From NCBI GenBank assembly GCA_009839535.1, contig VXPN01000135.1, positions 1 to 6,172 of the forward strand: DNA of 6,172 nucleotides, read 5' to 3'. The notes under the pieces are model-generated. The model did not search any database. It had not been told where the DNA came from and saw only the letters and a list, made by a program, of their open reading frames with translations. A program made the translations under genes and the position numbers. Below, piece after piece: positions 1 through 4,880 of this stretch; positions within the stretch are counted from its first letter, which is position 1; each line of letters opens with the position of its first letter. Source of the stretch: Boseongicola sp. SB0662_bin_57 (GTDB lineage Bacteria; Pseudomonadota; Alphaproteobacteria; Rhodobacterales; Rhodobacteraceae).

Positions 1-7
1 AACCTGC

Positions 8-1351
8 ATGTCTGTACCGAGTCACGTCGACTACGTGATCATTGGAGCGGGGATCCATGGTGTTTCGACCGCGTGGAAGCTCGCCGAGCGGCTGATCGAG
101 AAAGGCGAAGAGGTCGAGGGTCGAATTGTCATCCTGGACAAGTCGGGCATTGCGTCCGGCGCCAGCGGGATCGCCTGCGGGGTCGTGCGCAACAACTACT
201 TCCAGCCGGCCATGCGCAGGCTCATGGCGCATTCCGTCGACATTTGGGAGGCCGACCCCGAAGGGCTTTCCTATCATCCCGTTGGCTACATGCAGATAAG
301 CCCGGAATCGATGCGCGACGATGTCGGAACGATCTTTGCGCAGCAGCAGGAAATCGGGTACGACAGCATTCTCATAGAGGGAGCGAATGCCAGCACGTCG
401 TACATGCGCGGCATTTTCGGTGACTGGCAGGCACAGAACATCACGAGCGTCCTGCATGAGAATCAGGGCGGCTTCTCCAATCAGACCAAGACCATGTACT
501 CCCTGGCCGAAAAGGTGGAGAGACTGGGCGTGCGCATAATTTCCGGTGTCGAGGTCAAGGGATTCAATTCAATGAACGGCTCGGGCGCGATCGGGTCGGT
601 CGAGACAAGCAAGGGCGCCATTTCCTGCGAACGCGTCATAATCGGGGCCGGGCCGTGGATTCGCGATTTCTGGAACATGCTGGACCTGCCGAGCAGGATC
701 TCGATCAAGGGCGTGAACGGCGAGACGCATGAAGACGTGCCCATGTGGCGCTTCTGGCAGCTGGAGGAGGGCGTGCTGCTCATCGACCCGAACGAAGGAC
801 TTGCGGATGACGGTTCCCTGCCGCCGGTCATCCATGTCGATACCGACGCCGAACTCAGGTCGACGGTGGACGGTTCCGTCATCACCGACGAGATGTGGGG
901 CATCTACTACAAGCCCGACTTTCATTTCGGCGGCATCCAGGGGGGAGCCTCGCCCTACAAGGTCGACACGCCGGCCGACGAAGTGCAGATCGACCCGTAC
1001 GGACCCTCAAGCCCGGAATTCGTTGCCAGCGACGAATTCGCGCACATGTGGGTCAGCGCGCTTGCCCATTGCCAAAGGCGCTACGAAGGCAAGATGCCCA
1101 AGTATCATCGAGAGCCCTCGGGAGGGATCGGCTGCTTTACGGCCGACAGCTTTCCGGTCTTCGATCACTTTCGCGAAAATGTCGCGGTCATCGCCGACAG
1201 CAATCACGGCTGGAAGATGATTGGCGTCGGACACCTGATCGCCGACGAAGTGCTTGGAGAAAGACAGGAACTTCTGGAGCCGTTCCGCTTCGGCCGCTTT
1301 GCCAAGGGCGAACTGCATCCAGTTTCCAGCAGCCCCTACCCATGGAGCTGA
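8..1351 (+). CDS. FAD-dependent oxidoreductase, DadA/SoxB-like (DAO superfamily)
   Basis: This 447-residue protein belongs to the D-amino-acid oxidase/sarcosine oxidase superfamily, whose members oxidise the C-N bond of primary or secondary amines using FAD. The N-terminal Rossmann motif is GAGIHG at residues 13-18, and the strand-2 acidic residue is about D44 (VILDK). A glycine-rich stretch, SGASG at 50-54, is followed by VVRNNYFQP (59-67), which resembles the start of heterotetrameric sarcosine oxidase beta chains. A second FAD segment is GAGPW (213-217). The C-terminal flavin region has TADSFPVFD (378-386) and NHGWKMIGVG (399-408). No signal peptide or membrane segment is seen, so it is probably cytoplasmic. 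The residue matching the covalent-FMN histidine of SoxB appears to be Q159. The ATG at 8 gives a normal N-terminus, but only seven bases precede it, so its ribosome site is not visible and a longer start cannot be excluded. It lies 55 bases before the ligase gene and probably acts in the same pathway. The substrate is unknown; N-substituted glutamate is a guess from context. Confidence 0.85.
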   Translation: MSVPSHVDYVIIGAGIHGVSTAWKLAERLIEKGEEVEGRIVILDKSGIASGASGIACGVVRNNYFQPAMRRLMAHSVDIWEADPEGLSYHPVGYMQISPESMRDDVGTIFAQQQEIGYDSILIEGANASTSYMRGIFGDWQAQNITSVLHENQGGFSNQTKTMYSLAEKVERLGVRIISGVEVKGFNSMNGSGAIGSVETSKGAISCERVIIGAGPWIRDFWNMLDLPSRISIKGVNGETHEDVPMWRFWQLEEGVLLIDPNEGLADDGSLPPVIHVDTDAELRSTVDGSVITDEMWGIYYKPDFHFGGIQGGASPYKVDTPADEVQIDPYGPSSPEFVASDEFAHMWVSALAHCQRRYEGKMPKYHREPSGGIGCFTADSFPVFDHFRENVAVIADSNHGWKMIGVGHLIADEVLGERQELLEPFRFGRFAKGELHPVSSSPYPWS

Positions 1352-1358
1352 TGAACCC

Positions 1359-1381
1359 GCCCGTCCGGAATGTCGGCGGGC
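1359..1381 (+). terminator. GC-rich hairpin with short T run after the oxidoreductase gene
   Basis: GCCCGTC (1359-1365) can pair with GGCGGGC (1375-1381) as a 7-bp stem with one G-U pair and a 9-base loop. A short T run (1383-1386) follows. It begins 7 bases after the stop codon of the oxidoreductase gene. This could be a weak, leaky terminator or an mRNA-stabilising stem that lowers expression of the downstream genes. Four T residues is short for an efficient intrinsic terminator. Confidence 0.3.
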
Positions 1382-1394
1382 ATTTTGACCGACT

Positions 1395-1399
1395 GGGAG
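1395..1399 (+). promoter_or_regulatory. Ribosome binding site GGGAG deciding a GTG start
   Basis: GGGAG lies 7 bases before GTG 1407 but 13 bases before the in-frame ATG at 1413. The spacing favours the GTG start for the ligase gene. The two choices differ by only two residues. Confidence 0.6.
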
Positions 1400-1406
1400 A
1401 ACGATC

Positions 1407-2882
1407 GTGGCAATGGAAATAGAGAAGTTCGTCGACGCGAAGGGTCGAGACGAAAAGATCAAGGAAGTCCGCAAGAAGATCGACGAATTGGGTATCGAGT
1501 ACCTTTACCTTCAGTTCGTTTCGGTCACCGGCAAGATAATGGGCAAGGGCATTCCTGCCGATCACTGGGAAAGCGTCGCCAAGAAGGGCTTTCAGCTCGT
1601 CTACGGCGCTACGGTCAATCTCTTCACCGACCGGGCCGGAAACTATCTCGGATACGGTCCGGAAGCTGCGGAACTGGTCGGCATTCCTGAGCCCGAGACG
1701 TTCATGCAATTGCCGTGGGCTCCCGAGATCGGACGCTTCTACTGCACGCTCTTCCGCAATCGAGAGGAGAGGCAGGATCCGGGGGCCTACCTCACGGCCG
1801 ACTGTCGCGGCAATCTTCGCCGGCTGCACGAGGACTTCCAGAAAAAGCACAAGCTGCAGCTTCGGATGGGAACCGAGCCCGAGATGATGTGGCTGAAGTT
1901 CGACGAGAACGGCAAGCCCAGCGACGGATTCTCCAAGCCGTACTGCTACCACATCGACCAGTTCGAGTCGCTTCGGCCCGTGTCCCTGCAAGTGATACGC
2001 TACGCCCGCAGGATGGGCCTCGACATGATCCAGGGCGATCACGAGGACGCGCCGGGCCAGCTGGAGCTCAACTGGACCTTCGATGACGTGCTGCGCAATG
2101 CCGACCGACTGACCACCTATCGCCAGATCTGTGCCCAGGTCGCTCGCGAGCACGGAATCTTCGCCTGTTTCATGACGAAGCCGTTCATGGGTGTCTCGGC
2201 CTCTGGCTGCCACCACAACATGTCGCTCTGGACCAAGGGCAAGGACGGGTTCAAGCCGACAGGCAACGATCCGAAGAAGCTGCCGGGACTGAAGGAGAAC
2301 TACCTGTACGTTTCGGGCGGCAAGAACACGTTCATGCCCGACACGAGTGATCCCCAGTTGCCGGGCAAGACCGGCCTCAAGGCGATTGGCGGGGTGGTGA
2401 AGCATCTCCAGGCCCTGACCGCGATCGGATGCTCCACGGTGAACTCCTACCGGCGGCTGTGGGACACGGGTTTCTGGGCGCCGGTCTTTTCCGATTGGGG
2501 GTTTCAGAACAGGACCACGGGCCTTCGCGTCTCGGCGCCTGGCCGGTTTGAGTATCGCTCGGTCGATTCGATGGTGAACCCCTATCTCATGGGGTCGGCG
2601 CTTCTGGCGGCGATGGACGACGGTCTCGAAAACGACCTCGATCCGGGCAAGCCTGAAGAGCGCAACATTTACGAAGCGATGGCGGAAGGCAAGAAGGTTC
2701 GCAAGCTGCCGATGTCCCTCGGCGAGGCTCTGGATCATCTTGCAGGGAACAAGGTCGTCCAGCGCGGCCTTCCGGGCGAGATGTACAGGCTCTACGACGA
2801 GTACAAGCGCGACGAGTTCGCCCGCTTCATGTCCACCGTCACCGAATGGGACAACGAGATGTACATGGAATGCCTCCCATGA
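1407..2882 (+). CDS. Glutamine synthetase family ligase (GlnT/GmaS-related)
   Basis: This 491-residue enzyme of the glutamine synthetase family would join glutamate's gamma-carboxyl to ammonia or an amine, using ATP via gamma-glutamyl phosphate. The conserved blocks are in order: metal-binding glutamates in GTEPEMM (E157, E159), HEDAPGQLELNW (E213, E220), PKPF-like TKPFMGVSASGCHHN with H269, NSYRRL (346-351, R350), GLRV (R374) and FEYR (E382, R384). The catalytic set looks complete. DHEDAPGQLELNW followed by DDVLRNAD resembles the GmaS/type III (GlnT) group more than housekeeping GlnA. However, the usual H-x-H is HHN here, and the chain is longer than the roughly 435-450 residues I expect for GlnT/GmaS. 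The start is GTG, chosen from ribosome-site spacing. Its neighbours are a split glutamate-synthase module downstream and an amine oxidoreductase upstream, which suggest amine or ammonia assimilation. Family membership is secure; the acceptor (ammonia, methylamine or another amine) is undecided. Confidence 0.93.
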   Translation: MAMEIEKFVDAKGRDEKIKEVRKKIDELGIEYLYLQFVSVTGKIMGKGIPADHWESVAKKGFQLVYGATVNLFTDRAGNYLGYGPEAAELVGIPEPETFMQLPWAPEIGRFYCTLFRNREERQDPGAYLTADCRGNLRRLHEDFQKKHKLQLRMGTEPEMMWLKFDENGKPSDGFSKPYCYHIDQFESLRPVSLQVIRYARRMGLDMIQGDHEDAPGQLELNWTFDDVLRNADRLTTYRQICAQVAREHGIFACFMTKPFMGVSASGCHHNMSLWTKGKDGFKPTGNDPKKLPGLKENYLYVSGGKNTFMPDTSDPQLPGKTGLKAIGGVVKHLQALTAIGCSTVNSYRRLWDTGFWAPVFSDWGFQNRTTGLRVSAPGRFEYRSVDSMVNPYLMGSALLAAMDDGLENDLDPGKPEERNIYEAMAEGKKVRKLPMSLGEALDHLAGNKVVQRGLPGEMYRLYDEYKRDEFARFMSTVTEWDNEMYMECLP

Positions 2883-2900
2883 TTGGAGGCGTCTGGAGCC

Positions 2901-2919
2901 GGGCGCCCCTGCGGTGCCC
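2901..2919 (+). other. Intergenic hairpin between ligase and amidotransferase genes
   Basis: GGGCGCC (2901-2907) pairs with GGTGCCC (2913-2919) in a 7-bp stem containing one G-U pair, with the 5-base loop CCTGC. No T run follows, so it is not an intrinsic terminator. It may protect or process the mRNA between cistrons. The rest of the 71-base gap holds only the next ribosome site; I see no convincing promoter. Confidence 0.3.
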
Positions 2920-2937
2920 ATTGTCCGGAAAGAGATA

Positions 2938-2944
2938 GGGGAGG
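2938..2944 (+). promoter_or_regulatory. Strong ribosome binding site GGGGAGG
   Basis: This purine-rich site ends 9 bases before ATG 2954. It fixes the start that places the catalytic cysteine at position 2, as class II amidotransferases require. Confidence 0.6.
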
Positions 2945-2953
2945 CATATCGGA

Positions 2954-3889
2954 ATGTGCGGAATTGCGGGAATCATTCACAAGGGCCGTCGCGCGAATGT
3001 CGGTGCGGAAATGACGTCGATGTTGCAGGCGCTCAAGCACCGCGGGCCGGATTCGACCGGCTATGCGGTCTATGGAGACCCGAGCGAGGGCGAGTATGTC
3101 ATGCGCGTCAAGATTGCCGAAGCCGAGGACATGGAACTTGGCCGCAGCATCCACGACCGGCTGGAAGAACGCATCGAGGCGGTCGACGCGATTCTCGCCA
3201 GCCACGAGGCCGAGGTGAAGGTCAAGGAGCGGGTGCGGCCCTACGCGCTGCGTTACGTGCTGAACCATGACGGCGACACGGGCGACATGGCCGGGCATAT
3301 CGAGGAAACGGAAGGTGTCGAAATCCTCTCGCTCGGAAACGGCCTGGAACTGATCAAGGATCTCGGCGACGCCGGCAGCGTGGCCGAGGCGTACGGGCTG
3401 AACGATTTCGAGGGAACCCACGGCATAGGCCATACCCGAATGGCGACCGAATCAGACGTCGACATCAAGTCGGCCCATCCCTACTGGGCGTTTCCCTACA
3501 ACGATGTCAGCGTCGTCCATAACGGGCAGATTACCAACTACTGGATCATGCGCCGTGAAATGGAGCGGAAAGGGCATCGCTTCATGTCGGACTGCGACAG
3601 CGAGCTCCTCGCCGTCTATACGGCCCATCATCTGGCCAACGGCGTGCAGCTGGAAGAAAGCCTGCGCCGTTCCATAGACGAGATCGACGGCGTGTTCACG
3701 TATCTTGTCTGCACCAAGGACCAGCTTGGCATGGCCAAGGACACCATGGCCGCCAAGCCTCTCGTGCTCTACGAATCCGACGATCTCATTGCCATGGCTT
3801 CGGAAGAGGTGGCGATTCGCACGATCTTCCCGGAGGAAATCGATACGTACGATCCCTACGACGAGGAGGTTCGCGTATGGCAGGCGTGA
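2954..3889 (+). CDS. Class II glutamine amidotransferase, GlxB/MgsA-like (split glutamate synthase)
   Basis: This 311-residue protein is an N-terminal-nucleophile glutamine amidotransferase. It would hydrolyse the amide of glutamine, or of a gamma-glutamyl amide, and pass the nitrogen to a partner synthase. The start MCGIAG exposes Cys2 after Met removal. HRGPDSTG is at 29-36. The substrate-holding arginine is in HTRMAT (160-165, R162), the oxyanion-hole residues are in HNGQITN (189-195, N190 and G191), and DCDSELLA is at 213-220 with D215. All expected catalytic positions are present. About 110 residues lie between GPDSTG and HTRMAT, rich in charged residues and possibly helical. They are longer than in PurF-like enzymes and, from memory, typical of the GlxB/MgsA group. 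No synthase, sugar isomerase (SIS) or asparagine synthetase domain follows, so it needs a partner. The next two genes supply the other glutamate-synthase domains, making a three-protein complex likely. Confidence 0.92.
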   Translation: MCGIAGIIHKGRRANVGAEMTSMLQALKHRGPDSTGYAVYGDPSEGEYVMRVKIAEAEDMELGRSIHDRLEERIEAVDAILASHEAEVKVKERVRPYALRYVLNHDGDTGDMAGHIEETEGVEILSLGNGLELIKDLGDAGSVAEAYGLNDFEGTHGIGHTRMATESDVDIKSAHPYWAFPYNDVSVVHNGQITNYWIMRREMERKGHRFMSDCDSELLAVYTAHHLANGVQLEESLRRSIDEIDGVFTYLVCTKDQLGMAKDTMAAKPLVLYESDDLIAMASEEVAIRTIFPEEIDTYDPYDEEVRVWQA

Positions 3890-3892
3890 AGT

Positions 3893-3912
3893 CCCGCCGA
3901 GTTCGGGGCGGG
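3893..3912 (+). other. Intergenic CCCGCC/GGCGGG hairpin
   Basis: CCCGCC (3893-3898) pairs perfectly with GGCGGG (3907-3912) around an 8-base loop, four bases after the amidotransferase stop codon. It lacks a T run. The same stem bases occur in the gap after the oxidoreductase gene (1356-1361 with 1375-1380). It may be an intercistronic mRNA-stability or attenuation element. The remainder of the 76-base gap shows nothing recognisable before the ribosome site. Confidence 0.3.
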
Positions 3913-3952
3913 GCGGCGTCCCGCTCCGTGATGGCAGACATCTGTAGTGCAG

Positions 3953-3957
3953 AAGGA
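3953..3957 (+). promoter_or_regulatory. Ribosome binding site AAGGA supporting the long start of the GXGXG gene
   Basis: AAGGA ends 8 bases before ATG 3966. This good spacing supports the long N-terminus of the GXGXG protein over later in-frame ATG codons, such as the one encoding M23 or M79. Confidence 0.55.
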
Positions 3958-3965
3958 ATCGGCAA

Positions 3966-4835
3966 ATGCCTGGAATAAGTGACGCCGAACTCAGGGAAAT
4001 GACCCAGGAAGAGCGGGTCAACGCCCTTGGCATGACAACCGAACAGCTCACGGGCAAGTCGCTCTACATCGAGTTCGATCCTGATGCGCAGGAGCGGTTC
4101 GCCTATCCGTGGGCGCCGGACGTCGATTTCAACAAGCGGACCGAATTCGATGCCGGTGACCTGACCAACACCGAAGTCAATGCCCGAATTCGCGAGCTGA
4201 TGGCCGAAGGCTATGGAACCATCGTGCTGCAGAACCCGCGCGGAAAGCACTCGCTGGCGGTCGGAATCCTGTCTCGGCTGAACCTGATCATAGAGGGTTC
4301 GACAGGATATTTCGGAGTCGGCCTGATTGACGGTCCCAATGTCCGGATCAACGGTCGCGTAGGGTGGTCCTGCGCGGAAAACATGATGTCCGGCACCGTC
4401 GTCGTCGAAAAGAACGCGGGTTCGACCTTTGGCGCCGCAATCCGTGGCGGCGATCTGGTGTGCAGGGGATCGGTGGGGTCCCGGACCGGAATTGACATGA
4501 AAGGCGGCACCATCATTGTCGGAGGCGACACGGGCGCGCTTTCCGGCTTCATGATGCAGCGGGGGCGGATGGTGGTCTGCGGCAACGCGGGCAAGAACCT
4601 CGGCGACTCGATGTATGACGGCACGATCTATGTCGGAGGCGAAATCCGCTCGCTCGGCGTCGATGCGGTCACGGCCGACCTTACGCAGCTCGACAAGGAC
4701 TGGCTGACGCGAAAGCTGACCCAGTACGGGCTCATGCCAGGCAGTGGCGTGGATCACTTCACCAAGATCGTCGCCGGAAAGCAGCTCTGGAACTACGACA
4801 ACCTTGAGCCCAACGAGAAGAAACTGATCCTGTAG
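3966..4835 (+). CDS. GXGXG-domain glutamate synthase subunit, GlxC/MgsB-like
   Basis: This 289-residue protein has the right-handed beta-helix GXGXG fold found at the C-terminus of the glutamate synthase large chain and in FwdC/FmdC. Glycine-rich repeats run from about residue 85 to 235, for example NPRGKHSLAVG (90-100), GSTGYFGVGL (111-120), AENMMSGTVVV (138-147), IDMKGGTIIVGG (176-187) and DSMYDGTIYVGG (214-225). In glutamate synthase this domain is structural, holding the amidotransferase and synthase domains in place, and that role is inferred here. Residues 1-60 are an extra acidic segment (TQEERVNALGMTTEQL, then a Tyr/Pro-containing stretch). I recall GlxC-type proteins being nearer 230 residues and starting at about the TEFDAGDL region (59-66). 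The start at 3966 is supported by AAGGA. The gene sits between the amidotransferase and synthase genes. Automatic labels such as formylmethanofuran dehydrogenase subunit C would be misleading here. Confidence 0.9.
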   Translation: MPGISDAELREMTQEERVNALGMTTEQLTGKSLYIEFDPDAQERFAYPWAPDVDFNKRTEFDAGDLTNTEVNARIRELMAEGYGTIVLQNPRGKHSLAVGILSRLNLIIEGSTGYFGVGLIDGPNVRINGRVGWSCAENMMSGTVVVEKNAGSTFGAAIRGGDLVCRGSVGSRTGIDMKGGTIIVGGDTGALSGFMMQRGRMVVCGNAGKNLGDSMYDGTIYVGGEIRSLGVDAVTADLTQLDKDWLTRKLTQYGLMPGSGVDHFTKIVAGKQLWNYDNLEPNEKKLIL

Positions 4836-4880
4836 CGGAAGAGCGCGTGAGCTCCGCAACAAATCCGAAAGGACGAGGAC

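Noticed and set aside
8..1351. Naming the oxidoreductase mgdA/soxB (heterotetramer beta chain)
   Set aside because: The covalent-FMN histidine appears to be replaced by Gln, and no alpha, gamma or delta subunit genes are visible.
895..1422. Sense-strand +frame open frame overlapping the end of the oxidoreductase gene and the gap
   Set aside because: It is Arg/Ser-rich with no motif, and it overlaps the conserved C-terminal flavin region of the true gene.
1407..2882. Naming the ligase gmaS or glnA
   Set aside because: The HHN motif, extra length and missing context for methylamine oxidation make gmaS unsafe. The motifs and operon setting do not match housekeeping glnA.
1188..2921. Long antisense open frame (577 codons) opposite the ligase gene
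   Set aside because: Its translation is Arg/His/Leu/Val-rich with no recognisable domain and spans the gene boundary. The opposite strand encodes a clear GS-family enzyme. Long antisense frames are expected in GC-rich genes.
3930..3950. Possible sigma-54 promoter (TGGCA...GTGC) before the GXGXG gene
   Set aside because: The distance between the GG and GC elements is 14 bases instead of the required 10.
3966..4835. Formylmethanofuran dehydrogenase subunit C (FwdC)
   Set aside because: The fold is shared, but the neighbours are glutamate-synthase pieces and no methanofuran genes are present.
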